From contig NZ_KB905155.1 of assembly GCF_000378605.1 (NCBI RefSeq), positions 1,206,416 through 1,270,415 on the forward strand: a stretch of DNA of 64,000 nt. The letters run 5' to 3'. The stretch comes from Thioalkalivibrio sp. ALJ21 (GTDB lineage: Bacteria; Pseudomonadota; Gammaproteobacteria; Ectothiorhodospirales; Ectothiorhodospiraceae). The position numbers and the translations under genes are program-made. Below, piece after piece: positions 47,970-57,095 of this stretch (positions within the stretch are counted from its first letter, which is position 1; each line of letters opens with the position of its first letter). The notes below the pieces were generated by a model. That model worked only from the letters and a program-made list of their open reading frames with translations, ran no database searches and was not told the DNA's origin.

Positions 47970-49163
47970 CTAGTCGAGGCCGAAGGCGCGCAGGGCGAGG
48001 CGGCGCTTGATGGGGGTGGCCTGGTCGACCAGGCGCAGGCCAAGGCCGCGCAGCTCGGGAAGGCCGGCGGCCTGGGTGCCAAACAGGAGTTTGAAGCCGT
48101 CCATCGCGCGTTGCATGAAGGCGTTTTCCGGGCGGCGGGCGCGGGTGTAGGCGCGCAGGACGGTCTCCGCGCCCGGGTCGTGGCGGGCGGGGCCGCGTAA
48201 CCCGTCGACCAGTGCGCGGGCGTCGGCCAGACCGAGGTTCAGGCCCTGCCCGGCCAGCGGGTGGATGGTGTGGGCGGCGTCGCCGGCCAGTACCACACGG
48301 CCGGAGTGGTAGGTCTTGGCGTGCCGGGCGGTGAGCGGGAAGCTGGCGCGCGGGGACGTTGCGGTAATCGCGCCCAGGCATCCATCGGTCTCCTGCTCCA
48401 GGGCCGCACAAAAGGCGGCGTCGTCCAGTGCCAGGGTGTCCTCGGCGGCGGGCCATTCCGGTTGCGACCAGACGATGGAGCAGCGTCCGTCCGCCAGCGG
48501 CAGCAGCGCGATGACCCGGTCCTCGACGAAGCGCTGCCAGGCGGTGTCCTGGTGCGGGTGCTCGGTGGTGATGGTCGCGACGATGCCGCGCGCGTCGTAG
48601 TCGTGCCCGGCAAACGGGATACCCACGTGGTCGCGGACACGTGAACGCGCCCCGTCGGCCGCAACCAGCAGGCGCGCCGAGGCGATCGGCTGTCGGCAGT
48701 CGCCATACACATCGACCTGGTTCGGGCGGCGGTCGAGGGCTTTCCATTCGGTCTGCGGATACAGGGCGACGCCCGCGGATTCAAGCTCAGTCCACAGGAC
48801 CGACTCGAGCGCGGCGAGCTCGACCGTCCAGCCAAGCGCCGGGACACCCAGCGCGTCCGCATCGAAGCGGATATGGCCGGGGCCGTTCGCGTCCCAGACG
48901 TACATGCCGGAGAAGGCGTGCGTGCGGCGCTGCTCCAATGCCTCGCGCACGCCCAGTTCGTGGAGAAAGGCCATGGACGCGGAGTTGAGCGTGGCAACCC
49001 GCGTGACCGGTGTCGTCTCCGGATCGAACTGGGGCGCGGCGTTGCGTTCCAGCACGCCAACCCGCAGGCCCTGCCGCGCGGCGCCCAGGGCGATCGCTCC
49101 GCCGACGGCGCCCGCGCCGACGACCAGCACGTCCAGTGATTCGTGGTGGGTGTCTTTCTTCAT
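47970..49163 (-). CDS. ubiI: UbiH/UbiI-family FAD-dependent hydroxylase
   Basis: 397-residue flavoprotein monooxygenase of the ubiquinone pathway. FAD motifs: VLVVGAGAVGGAIALGAARQ at the N terminus, LLVAADGARSRVRDHVGI in the middle and VVLAGDAAHTIHPLAGQGLN near residue 300. Placed after pepP-ubiH as in E. coli (ygfB-pepP-ubiH-ubiI), so UbiI (C5 hydroxylase) is likely, although UbiF/UbiL-type cannot be excluded. Its start codon overlaps the ubiH stop by 4 bases. Confidence 0.88.
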   Translation of the reverse strand: MKKDTHHESLDVLVVGAGAVGGAIALGAARQGLRVGVLERNAAPQFDPETTPVTRVATLNSASMAFLHELGVREALEQRRTHAFSGMYVWDANGPGHIRFDADALGVPALGWTVELAALESVLWTELESAGVALYPQTEWKALDRRPNQVDVYGDCRQPIASARLLVAADGARSRVRDHVGIPFAGHDYDARGIVATITTEHPHQDTAWQRFVEDRVIALLPLADGRCSIVWSQPEWPAAEDTLALDDAAFCAALEQETDGCLGAITATSPRASFPLTARHAKTYHSGRVVLAGDAAHTIHPLAGQGLNLGLADARALVDGLRGPARHDPGAETVLRAYTRARRPENAFMQRAMDGFKLLFGTQAAGLPELRGLGLRLVDQATPIKRRLALRAFGLD

Positions 49164-50419
49164 GGCGTGCCCTGCCCGGCTGCGGGTAGATGGGCGAGCG
49201 TGTGGCGCGGCAGCGGTCCCAGCCCCATTGCGGAGCGGGCCAACGCATCGCGCGCCGGGCGCAGGCGATCGACCGCCATCATGCCGGCCCCCAGCCCGTG
49301 GCCGCGCAGCCCGGCAGCGTGCAACAGGCCCCGGGCGAGGAAATCGGTGGCCGCGACGACGCTACCCACATCCTGTCGCCGATCTCTCGCATAGGCCTCC
49401 AGTACGGCCGCCGCACCCGGGTCGGCGGCAAACGTCGGGATTCCGTCCGCCTGCCGTCCCGTGCGCAGCGCACCAAGCAGGCCCGCCACGTCGCGCAGCG
49501 ACAGGTTGAGCCCCTGCCCCGCGACTGGATGCACGGAGTGCGCGGCATTGCCCAGCAGCAGCGCACGCTCGGCGACCGGCTCCGGGGCGTGGACGCGTTC
49601 CAGCGGAAAGCGCACGACCGGCCCCGCCGGACGCAGGCGCCCGAGGGTCCAGCCAAAGCGGGCCTGCAACTCGCGCAGGCGTTCGGCCTCGCCCTGCTCC
49701 AGGCGCTGCTCGCAGGTCCGCGGCGGCGCCACCCAGACGACATTCATGCGGCCATCGGCCTGCGGCAGCAGGGCCAGTGGCCCCTCGTCGGTGAAACGCT
49801 CGAAGGCCTGGCCGTTGTGCGGGCGGTCCGGGCGTACATCGAACACCAAAGCATCGGCGTCGTAGCGCAGACGCTGCACCGGGAGGCCCACGGCCTTGCG
49901 GGTCGGAGAGCTCACGCCGTCCGCCGCGAGGATCAGGCGCGCGGACCAGGCCGCCTCGCCCTTTGCTCCCTGGATGTGCAGCGTCCGCCGGTCGCCCTCG
50001 GCCGGATCGAGGCCGGCCAGGGTCGAGTCGTAGTGCAGGTCCACGCCGGCCGCGCGGCAGGCCTCGCTCAGCATCGGGTCCAGGGCGGCGGCCGGAACGA
50101 CCTGCCCGAGCGCGGCGCGACCGTGGTCGCGCGCGTTCAGGTGGACCCGCCCCAGCCCGCCGCGACGGCTGACCACGATGGATCGGATGGGGGTGGCCTG
50201 GTCGGCCACGGAGGACCAGTAGCCGAGGTCGTCCAGGAGCTGGACGGAGCCAGCGGCCAGGGCGTAGCCGCGGGTGTCGGGGCGGGTGGTGTCCGGCTTC
50301 GGCGCGGCTACGCGCTCGAACAGGGCCACGGAGTAGCCGGCCCGGGAGAGGGTCGCGGCCGCCAGGCTGCCGACCGGGCCGCCGCCGATGATGGCGATGT
50401 CGGGGGTTTGCACGCTCAT
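49160..50419 (-). CDS. ubiH: 2-octaprenyl-6-methoxyphenol hydroxylase UbiH
   Basis: 419 residues from ATG 50419. FAD-binding DIAIIGGGPVGSLAAATLSRAG and the motif LILAADGVSSPTRKAVGL; the C-terminal motif reads LLLGNAAHSVHPVAGQGLNLSLRD, with Asn in place of the usual Asp of GDAAH, a substitution found in several UbiH proteins. Position between pepP and ubiI supports UbiH. Aerobic step of ubiquinone synthesis. Confidence 0.88.
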   Translation of the reverse strand: MSVQTPDIAIIGGGPVGSLAAATLSRAGYSVALFERVAAPKPDTTRPDTRGYALAAGSVQLLDDLGYWSSVADQATPIRSIVVSRRGGLGRVHLNARDHGRAALGQVVPAAALDPMLSEACRAAGVDLHYDSTLAGLDPAEGDRRTLHIQGAKGEAAWSARLILAADGVSSPTRKAVGLPVQRLRYDADALVFDVRPDRPHNGQAFERFTDEGPLALLPQADGRMNVVWVAPPRTCEQRLEQGEAERLRELQARFGWTLGRLRPAGPVVRFPLERVHAPEPVAERALLLGNAAHSVHPVAGQGLNLSLRDVAGLLGALRTGRQADGIPTFAADPGAAAVLEAYARDRRQDVGSVVAATDFLARGLLHAAGLRGHGLGAGMMAVDRLRPARDALARSAMGLGPLPRHTLAHLPAAGQGTP

Positions 50420-50436
50420 CTCAGCGCCGCACCCGG

Positions 50437-50547
50437 TCATTGCGAGGCTCCGAAGGGGCCGTGGCAATCTCCGGACGCTGGCACAGCGGCCGGATCCGGT
50501 GGCTTCGGAAGGCGATCGCCGCGGCGCTGCGCGCCTCGCGATGACGG
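50437..50547. repeat. 111-bp dispersed palindromic element, copy B
   Basis: Same length and ends as the element at 13466-13576 (TCATTGCGAGG at one end, CCTCGCGATGACGG at the other). Internal bases differ more. Non-coding, just upstream of ubiH. Confidence 0.75.
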
Positions 50548-50567
50548 TACCTGGGGCCACGAACCTT

Positions 50568-50658
50568 CGTAGGATGCGGATGAGCGTAGCGAATCGCATC
50601 AGGGGCGAGGGCACACCCCAGCGATCGGTGCGTTTCGCGGGGCTCAACGCACCCTACG
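50568..50658. repeat. Second palindromic repeat with GTAGGATGCG/CGCACCCTACG ends
   Basis: Starts CGTAGGATGCGGATGAGCG and ends GCTCAACGCACCCTACG; the ends are inverted copies of each other, and this type (GTAGGGTGCGTTGAGCG) is a recurrent intergenic motif in many bacteria. Lies directly 5' of pepP's stop side, between ubiH and pepP. Confidence 0.6.
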
Positions 50659-50695
50659 AATTTTGGGTTGGCCGGATTTGGACGGGTGCGCATGG

Positions 50696-52060
50696 TCAGG
50701 TCCAGCCCGGGAGGTCGCCGGCCATGCAGGCTTCGATGTCGGCGGGGGTCTTGGGGCAGGCGGCGGTGAGGACTTCGTGTCCGTCGCGGGTGACGGCGAC
50801 GTCGTCCTCGATGCGGATGCCGATGCCGCGCAGGGCCTTCGGGGCCTCGGAGTACGGGCCGAAGTAGAGGCCCGGCTCCACGGTGGTCACCATGCCCGGC
50901 TCCAGCAGGCGCCAGGCGTCGCCGACGCGGTAGTCGCCGACGTCGTGCACGTCCAGCCCCAGCCAGTGGCCGGTGCGGTGCATATAGAAAGGCCGGTAGG
51001 CATGGTCCTTGAGCAGCTTGTCGAGCCGCCCCTTGAGCACGCCCAGATCCTTGAGCCCGCGGGTCAGCTCGCGTACGGCCGCGTCGTGCGGGTCGTTCCA
51101 GTGGTTGCCGGGGCGGGTCTGCTCGATGGCCGCGTGCTGCGCGGCCAGCACGCACTCGTAGACCTCGCGCTGGGTGTCGCTGAAGCGGCCGGAGATCGGG
51201 AAGGTGCGGGTGATGTCGGAGGCGTAGCCCTGCACCTCGCAGCCGGCGTCGATCAGCAGCAGGTCGCCGTCGTTCAGGACATCGCGGTTCTCGATGTAGT
51301 GCAGGATACAGCCGTTCTCGCCACCGCCGACGATGGAGGGATACGCCGGCTCGGTGCCATGGCGGTGGAATTCGTGCAGCAGTTCGGCCTCGACCATGAA
51401 CTCGGTCACGCCCGGGCGGGCTGCCTGCATCGCGCGGATATGGGCCTGGCAGGAGATCGCGGCCGCGTGGCGCATCATGCGCAGTTCCGGTGCCTTCTTG
51501 AACAGGCGCTGTTCGTGCACATAGTGCTCGACCGCGACGTATTCATGCGGGGCCCGCACGCCGTTGCGCGCCTTCGCGCGAACCTGGTTGACCCAGCCGA
51601 ACAGCCGCTGGTCCAGCGCCTCGTCGCGCCCGAACGGGGCGCACAGAACGCGCCGGTTCTCCATCAGTCCCGGCAGGATCTCGTCGATGTCCTCGATCGG
51701 GAACGCACACTCCGCGCCGTAGTGCTCCATCGCCCCGTCCGGTCCGGCGCGCCGCCCCTGCCAGGTCTCCTGCGTGGGGTCGCGGTCGCGGCAGAACAGG
51801 ATGTACTCCCCGGCCTCGCGTCCGGGGACGAACACGGCAACCGCGTCCGGCTCGGTGAAGCCCGTCAGATAGAGGAAGTCGCTGTTCTGTCGAAACGGGT
51901 AGTCGACATCGCGATTGCGCACCTGCTCGTGCGCCGCGGGCACCACGATGATCGAGTCGCCACCCACGCCGCGCATCAGGCGCTGACGCCGCCGGGCGAA
52001 CTCGGCCAGGGTGATGGTCGGGGTCTTGCCGGGCAGCGGGGGGCGCGTGGGGGCATTCAT
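50696..52060 (-). CDS. pepP: Xaa-Pro aminopeptidase
   Basis: 454 residues from ATG 52060. The N-terminal creatinase-like domain and the C-terminal pita-bread metalloprotease domain are complete: metal ligands fall in DAGCEVQGYASDITRTFP, MHRTGHWLGLDVHD, VTTVEPGLYF and GIGIRIEDDVAVT. It removes N-terminal residues before proline. Second gene of ygfB-pepP-ubiH-ubiI. Confidence 0.95.
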   Translation of the reverse strand: MNAPTRPPLPGKTPTITLAEFARRRQRLMRGVGGDSIIVVPAAHEQVRNRDVDYPFRQNSDFLYLTGFTEPDAVAVFVPGREAGEYILFCRDRDPTQETWQGRRAGPDGAMEHYGAECAFPIEDIDEILPGLMENRRVLCAPFGRDEALDQRLFGWVNQVRAKARNGVRAPHEYVAVEHYVHEQRLFKKAPELRMMRHAAAISCQAHIRAMQAARPGVTEFMVEAELLHEFHRHGTEPAYPSIVGGGENGCILHYIENRDVLNDGDLLLIDAGCEVQGYASDITRTFPISGRFSDTQREVYECVLAAQHAAIEQTRPGNHWNDPHDAAVRELTRGLKDLGVLKGRLDKLLKDHAYRPFYMHRTGHWLGLDVHDVGDYRVGDAWRLLEPGMVTTVEPGLYFGPYSEAPKALRGIGIRIEDDVAVTRDGHEVLTAACPKTPADIEACMAGDLPGWT

Positions 52061-52659
52061 TGCATCGGGATCCGTTTCGGGTCGTCCGGGGCGAGCTCGT
52101 CGGCGATCAGCAATACACCGACGCGCACGTATTCGTTGAGTTCCTCGAAGGCGGCGGCGTTGTCTTCGTCGTCCTCCGGCTCCAGTTCGATGCGCGCAAT
52201 CTCGGCAAAGTCGCGCAGGATTTCGCTGGCCTCGGCCGAGGGCTTCATCTGCTGTAGCCGGGGCATCTGCCCGAAACCCGAGATAAAGCCGTCGACCCAC
52301 TCGGACAGGGCCTGGGCACGCGCCTCGATCGGCTCGTCCTCCGGCAGCAGGGGCCCGAAGCCGAGCTCGACGTCGTACAGCTGCGCCAGCAGTGCCCGGC
52401 GGATCGCCTCCACCGTCGCGCGGAAGTCGTCCGGCGCGGCGTCGGTCAGCGGCAGCGCCTCGCCCAGGCTTTGTTCTAGCGCCTCGACATCCGCGCCGGG
52501 GTCCGCGACCACGCAGCCGGTGAACAGCCCGTGGGCCGAGGCCGGGGTCTGCGCGAAGCCCATGCGACGCAGGCCATGCGCGAGCTGCTCGGCCAGGGCC
52601 GCCGGGTCGGATTCAAGGCCGCCGCGCGCCTTGGGCGATTCGCCGGTCGGGGCAACCAT
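52057..52659 (-). CDS. ygfB: YgfB/UPF0149 family protein
   Basis: 200 residues of the UPF0149 family: SAHGLFTGCVVAD near the N-terminus, LLAQLYDVELGFGPLLPEDE and the SEWVDGFISGFGQ motif, then acidic C-terminus. Start codon overlaps the pepP gene end-to-start in the conserved order ygfB-pepP-ubiH. In Pseudomonas aeruginosa a YgfB homologue affects ampicillin-resistance regulation; a direct role here is unknown. Confidence 0.93.
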   Translation of the reverse strand: MVAPTGESPKARGGLESDPAALAEQLAHGLRRMGFAQTPASAHGLFTGCVVADPGADVEALEQSLGEALPLTDAAPDDFRATVEAIRRALLAQLYDVELGFGPLLPEDEPIEARAQALSEWVDGFISGFGQMPRLQQMKPSAEASEILRDFAEIARIELEPEDDEDNAAAFEELNEYVRVGVLLIADELAPDDPKRIPMQ

Positions 52660-52946
52660 CAGAAGGACTCCAGGCGGGCTTCGTACGGGAACAGCAGGAA
52701 GCGGTAGAGGTCGTCGCCCACCTGCAGATGGGTGAACTGCGGCTCGCCCAGCTTGATCGCGCTGGACCCGGTGGCCGACAGCGCATTGAGGCCAAAGCGC
52801 TTCTCCGCGATCAGGTCCGCCAGCAGCTGCTCCAGCTCCGTGCGCGGGATCGCCCCCGTGTTGTCCACGATGCGGCAGGGCTTGCCGTTATGGGCGGTGC
52901 CCTCGATTACGGTGGCCTGCGGGTCAGGTTCGGGGGGCTGGGTCAT
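52659..52946 (-). CDS. Hypothetical protein upstream of ygfB
   Basis: 95 residues, no signal peptide or membrane helix, ending YRFLLFPYEARLESF. It overlaps the ygfB start by one base and probably belongs to the same transcript. I do not recognise a family. Confidence 0.7.
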   Translation of the reverse strand: MTQPPEPDPQATVIEGTAHNGKPCRIVDNTGAIPRTELEQLLADLIAEKRFGLNALSATGSSAIKLGEPQFTHLQVGDDLYRFLLFPYEARLESF

Positions 52947-53103
52947 GGGCGAGGCGGTTCCTGAGAGACGATATGCCGCCTATTGTGACCAGCCCGCCAT
53001 GGGAGCCGCAACAAAGCGCCGTGTCCGCGCGCGTTTGGCCCTGTCGCCGCCGACAGTCGCAGATAGCAAAAGTGAAGGCGCTCTCGCAAAAAGGTCACAC
53101 AAG

Positions 53104-53133
53104 TTGACGATTTGCGGGGGGGACTCCTAGACT
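53104..53133 (+). promoter_or_regulatory. Candidate promoter of zapB-like/zapA
   Basis: TTGACG (53104-53109) and TAGACT (53128-53133) are 18 bases apart, 60 bp before the ATG at 53194. Confidence 0.4.
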
Positions 53134-53193
53134 CCATGAATTGCCAGCCGCGCGCCGTGTGCGGCCGCCTTCACCGAACCGGGGCCTGTCGCC

Positions 53194-53418
53194 ATGTCGT
53201 CCGAGGATTCCAGCCACGATCCCGTCGAGCGCCTTGAGGCCGCGATTACGCGACTGCTCGATGAACATGCCGCCCTGCGCGAGGAGAACGATCTGCTGCA
53301 CGAGCAGATTCGTCAGCTCAAAAGCGAGCGCGCGGCCTTCAAGGAACGCAACGAACAGGCCCGCCACCGGGTCGAGACGATGATCGCCCGCCTGCGGTCG
53401 ATGGAGCACAGCGAATGA
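53194..53418 (+). CDS. ZapB-like coiled-coil protein (TIGR02449 type)
   Basis: 74-residue almost entirely helical protein: VERLEAAITRLLDEHAALREENDLLHEQIRQLKSERAAFKERNEQARHRVETMIARLRSME, a heptad coiled coil. Small coiled coils of this type precede zapA in many gammaproteobacteria. It overlaps zapA by 4 bases. Likely a partner in divisome assembly, inferred from context. Confidence 0.8.
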   Translation: MSSEDSSHDPVERLEAAITRLLDEHAALREENDLLHEQIRQLKSERAAFKERNEQARHRVETMIARLRSMEHSE

Positions 53419-53717
53419 GCCAGTCCGAACCCGTACGCGTGTCGATCCTGGGCAAGGAATACCAGATCGCCTGCCCGCCCGAGGAACGCGCCGACCTGTT
53501 CGCCTCCGCCTCCCTGGTCGACGAACGCATGCGCGAACTGCGCGACACCGGCCGCGTGGTCGGCGCCGAGCGCATCGCCGTGATGGTGGCGCTGAACCTC
53601 GCCCACGAGATGCTCGAATGCCAGGAGCAGCTCAAGCGCGCCGAGCAGACCGGCCCGGCCCGCATCACCGCCATCGCCGACCGCATCGAACAGTCGCTGG
53701 GCACGCCCCGCTCCTGA
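53415..53717 (+). CDS. zapA: Cell division protein ZapA
   Basis: 100 residues: an N-terminal globular part (VRVSILGKEYQIACPPEER) and a C-terminal coiled coil, the layout of ZapA, which bundles FtsZ filaments. Pairs with a ZapB-like gene and sits opposite ygfB as in E. coli. In most relatives a 6S RNA (ssrS) follows; here the gap to lolA is 83 bases and contains only a REP element. Confidence 0.93.
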   Translation: MSQSEPVRVSILGKEYQIACPPEERADLFASASLVDERMRELRDTGRVVGAERIAVMVALNLAHEMLECQEQLKRAEQTGPARITAIADRIEQSLGTPRS

Positions 53718-53719
53718 AG

Positions 53720-53743
53720 TTCGCGGCCAAGGCCGCTCCCACA
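53720..53743. repeat. REP-type palindromic element
   Basis: TTCGCGGCCAAGGCCGCTCC plus CACA; core GCGGCCaaGGCCGC. Same family as 29617-29639 and 57067-57089. It starts 2 bases after the zapA stop. Confidence 0.75.
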
Positions 53744-53800
53744 GGGGGCAGCTTGCCCGCTATGCGCAAAGGGCCCGATCTGTGCCCCCCCGAAGGCACA

Positions 53801-54460
53801 TTACGGCCGGTAGATATCCACCCCGGATGGCGGATCAAAGGTGAACACGGACTCGTCGACCGGCGCGTTGCGCTCGCTTCGCTCGAAGTGAATCTCGGTC
53901 TCCTGACCAAAGATGTCGCGGAAGGCCATGCGGGTCAGGTCGCCATCCGGCGTCAGATCCAGCTCGAGGTGCGTAAAGTCCGCCTGCTCGTTGCGCGGGA
54001 TCAGCAGCAAGCGCAGGGCCGAGGCATCCCGTACCGGCAGCACATCCATGCGGAAGTGCTCGTCCAGCCGCTCGGGCTGGGTGATCGCCGCGATCGGTGT
54101 CGCATCGAACGCATCCCCCAGCGGGCGCACAGTCGCCTGCGACAGGTCCGGGTCATAGGTCCACAGATCCTCGCCGTCGGAGACAATCGTCTGCGGGAAG
54201 GGCTCGGTCACCTCCCAGCGCAGGCGGTTGGGCATGCCCAGTTGCATCGAACCATCGGACTCCTGCAGCACGTACCCAGTCTCGTCGCGCACCGTCTGCG
54301 TGAATTCGGCGGTAAAGGTCTCCAGTCCCTCGACAAAACGGTCCAGCGCCGCGCGCGCATCCGGTGCCGGGCCACGCTCGGCCGCCAGCGGTCCGGCGAA
54401 CAGGAACATCGTCGTCGCGGCCAGGGCGAGCAGCAGACGGGAAACAAGTCGGACAGTCAT
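53801..54460 (-). CDS. lolA: Outer-membrane lipoprotein carrier LolA
   Basis: 219 residues from ATG 54460 with a signal peptide ending near PLAAE. The half-barrel signature segments FTAEFTQTVRDETGYVLQES, PNRLRWEVTEPFPQTIVSDGEDLWTYDPDL and SVFTFDPPSGVDIY are canonical. LolA ferries lipoproteins from the inner to the outer membrane. Its partner ftsK precedes it in the usual ftsK-lolA order. Confidence 0.95.
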   Translation of the reverse strand: MTVRLVSRLLLALAATTMFLFAGPLAAERGPAPDARAALDRFVEGLETFTAEFTQTVRDETGYVLQESDGSMQLGMPNRLRWEVTEPFPQTIVSDGEDLWTYDPDLSQATVRPLGDAFDATPIAAITQPERLDEHFRMDVLPVRDASALRLLLIPRNEQADFTHLELDLTPDGDLTRMAFRDIFGQETEIHFERSERNAPVDESVFTFDPPSGVDIYRP

Positions 54461-54578
54461 GCGGGCTCCAGTTGCATGTTTACGATGATCCTGCGCCCGG
54501 TCGCTTAACCGGGCGTGAATGCCACAACAGAAAGGGCGAGCAGGATCACAGGATCCGGTACATGGACCGGTCCGGGCG

Positions 54579-56912
54579 TCAGTCGTTCGGCCCCGGGACC
54601 AGGACCTCGCGATTGCCATTGGACTGCACCGGGCTGACCAGTCCGGCGGCCTCCATGTCCTCGACCATGCGAGCGGCGCGGTTGTAGCCGATCTTCAAGC
54701 GGCGCTGGATGAACGAGATCGAGGCCTTGCGCGTCTCGATCACGATCTGCACGGCCTGATCGTAAAGCGGATCGGCCTCCGCCTCGCCATCGCCCGGCGC
54801 CTCCAGCCCCGGGATCGCGGCAGCCCCGGCCTCCGGCTCGTCGAGGATCGCCTCGTTGTAGTCCGGCTCGCCGGTGGATTTCAGGTACTCCACCACCTGG
54901 TGGACCTCGTTGTCCCCGACGAAGGCACCATGCACGCGCTCCGGCATCGCCTTGCCCGGCGGCAGGTAGAGCATGTCGCCGTGGCCCAGCAGGTGCTCGG
55001 CCCCCATCTGGTCGAGGATGGTGCGCGAGTCCACGCGCGAGGAGACCTGGAACGCGATACGGCTGGGGATGTTCGCCTTGATCAGGCCGGTGATCACGTC
55101 CACCGACGGGCGCTGGGTGGCCAGGATCAGGTGGATACCGGCGGCGCGTGCCTTCTGCGCCAGGCGTGCGATCAGCTCCTCCACCTTCTTGCCCACCACC
55201 ATCATCATGTCGGCAAACTCGTCGACGACGATCACGATGAACGGCAACGGCTCCAGATCCGGCGCCTCGGTCTCGGTCAGCGCCTCCTCCGGCTTGAAAA
55301 GCGGATCCTTCAGCGGCTCGCCGGCGGCCTCGGCATCGCGCACCTTCTTGTTGAAGCCGCCGATGTTGCGCACGCCCATCGCGGACATCAGCTTGTAGCG
55401 CCGCTCCATCTCCGCCACCGCCCAGCGCAGGGCGTTGGAGGCATCCTTCATGTCGGTCACGACCTCGCACAGCAGGTGCGGGATGCCGTCGTACACCGAC
55501 AGTTCCAGCATCTTCGGGTCGATCAGGATCAGGCGCACGTCGTCCGGCGTGGACTTGTACAGCAGCGACAGCAGCATCGCGTTCACGCCGACCGACTTCC
55601 CCGAGCCGGTCGTCCCGGCCACCAGCAGGTGCGGCATCTTCGCCAGATCCGCCATCACCGGGCCGCCGCCGATGTCCTTGCCGAGCGCCATGGTCAACGG
55701 CGACTTGTTCGTATCGAACAGTTCCGAGCGCAGGATCTCCGAGAGCGCCACGATCTCGCGGTTCTCGTTGGGGATCTCCAGGCCCACGGTGGACTTGCCC
55801 GGGATCACCTCGACGATGCGCACCGCCATCACCGACAGCGAGCGCGCCAGATCGGTGGACAGCCCGGAGATACGCGAGGCCTTGACCCCGGCCGCCGGCT
55901 GCAGCTCGAAGCGCGTGATCACCGGCCCCGGCTGCACCGCGACCACCTCGACCTCCACGCCGAAGTCCTTCAGCTTCAGCTCGACCAGGCGCGACAGCGC
56001 CTGCAGCGATTCCTCCGAGAACCCGTCAGGCGGGGGCGGTGCCTCGTCCAGCAGGGACAGCGGCGGACGCGGATCGGCGCCGGACCCTTCGGTGAACAGC
56101 GGGACCTGCTTTTCCTTCTGCACACGCGGGCTGGGCGCGGGCGCCTCGATGCGCGGCTCCACGCGCGAGGGGGCGCGCTTCTCGGTGCGCTTGCGCTCCT
56201 TCTCCACCCGCGTCTCGCGCTCGGCACGTTCGCGCGCGCCGATGCGGCGATCCCGGGCGGAATCCAGCTGAGCGCGCAGTCGCTCGAAGCCACGAATGGT
56301 CAACTGCCCCAGTCGGTCCATCAGCAGGAACCACGACAGCCCGGTGAACAGCGTCACCCCGGCCAGGAACAGCGCCAGCAGCACCAGCGTCGCCCCGACC
56401 AGGCTCAACCCGGCCACGGCCCAGCCGGCGAACAGGTCCCCGAGGATACCGCCCGCATGCACCGGCATCCCGCCCGGAAGCAGGTGCAGCGCGGCCAGCG
56501 CCGCACCCGAGATCAACGCCACGATCAGCGCGACCCCGCGCACGGTCAGCTCCATCGGGCTGGCGATCCGCGCCTCGCGGCGATGCCGGAACAGCCACCA
56601 GCCGATGCCGCCGACCGCCAGCGGGATCAGGTAGGCCAGATAGCCCAGCAAGTGAAACGCGATGTCCGCAAACCAGGCGCCGGTGGTGCCGCCAAGGTTG
56701 CGCAGGCTCTCGCCGTCGCCGGTGGTGGACCAGGCGGCATCGCCCGGGTGATAGCTCACCAGCGCGACCAGCAGATAAAGCGCCAGCATGCCGAAGATCA
56801 GCAGCGCGCCCTCGCGCAGCCCGCGCAGCAACTGCCCGCTCAGGCTCGGTGCCGTGGCCGGCTCTGCCGTCTTCCTGCCCTTGCCCCCGGATTTGGCCTT
56901 GCTTGCGGCCAT
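54579..56912 (-). CDS. ftsK: DNA translocase FtsK
   Basis: About 777 residues: four N-terminal membrane helices (to residue ~200), a charged linker, the RecA-like motor with Walker [14 protein letters not shown] (K439) and Walker [16 protein letters not shown], and the winged-helix gamma domain that reads KOPS ([31 protein letters not shown]). Resolves chromosome dimers at division. ATG 56912 has GGGGAG upstream, slightly close; ATG 56948 is an alternative. Confidence 0.97.
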   Translation of the reverse strand: MAASKAKSGGKGRKTAEPATAPSLSGQLLRGLREGALLIFGMLALYLLVALVSYHPGDAAWSTTGDGESLRNLGGTTGAWFADIAFHLLGYLAYLIPLAVGGIGWWLFRHRREARIASPMELTVRGVALIVALISGAALAALHLLPGGMPVHAGGILGDLFAGWAVAGLSLVGATLVLLALFLAGVTLFTGLSWFLLMDRLGQLTIRGFERLRAQLDSARDRRIGARERAERETRVEKERKRTEKRAPSRVEPRIEAPAPSPRVQKEKQVPLFTEGSGADPRPPLSLLDEAPPPPDGFSEESLQALSRLVELKLKDFGVEVEVVAVQPGPVITRFELQPAAGVKASRISGLSTDLARSLSVMAVRIVEVIPGKSTVGLEIPNENREIVALSEILRSELFDTNKSPLTMALGKDIGGGPVMADLAKMPHLLVAGTTGSGKSVGVNAMLLSLLYKSTPDDVRLILIDPKMLELSVYDGIPHLLCEVVTDMKDASNALRWAVAEMERRYKLMSAMGVRNIGGFNKKVRDAEAAGEPLKDPLFKPEEALTETEAPDLEPLPFIVIVVDEFADMMMVVGKKVEELIARLAQKARAAGIHLILATQRPSVDVITGLIKANIPSRIAFQVSSRVDSRTILDQMGAEHLLGHGDMLYLPPGKAMPERVHGAFVGDNEVHQVVEYLKSTGEPDYNEAILDEPEAGAAAIPGLEAPGDGEAEADPLYDQAVQIVIETRKASISFIQRRLKIGYNRAARMVEDMEAAGLVSPVQSNGNREVLVPGPND

Positions 56913-57066
56913 GCGCTCCCCATCGTGTTCGGCCCGCGACGCGGGCATTGCGAATCATCGCGCAGTTTACCGGTTAAAACAGCGTTCGTGGTGCCAGGCC
57001 AGCCAAGCCTGAGAACCGAGTCCGGTCCAGTTGCCTGTTTGCCCCCACACAGTGAGCCCTGCCATT

Positions 57067-57089
57067 GTGGGAGCGGGCTTGCCCGCGAA
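57067..57089. repeat. REP-type palindromic element
   Basis: GTGGGAGCGGGCTTGCCCGC plus GAA, the reverse-complement orientation of the 29617 copy. Between ftsK and the methyltransferase fusion. Confidence 0.75.
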
Positions 57090-57095
57090 GCTCCC

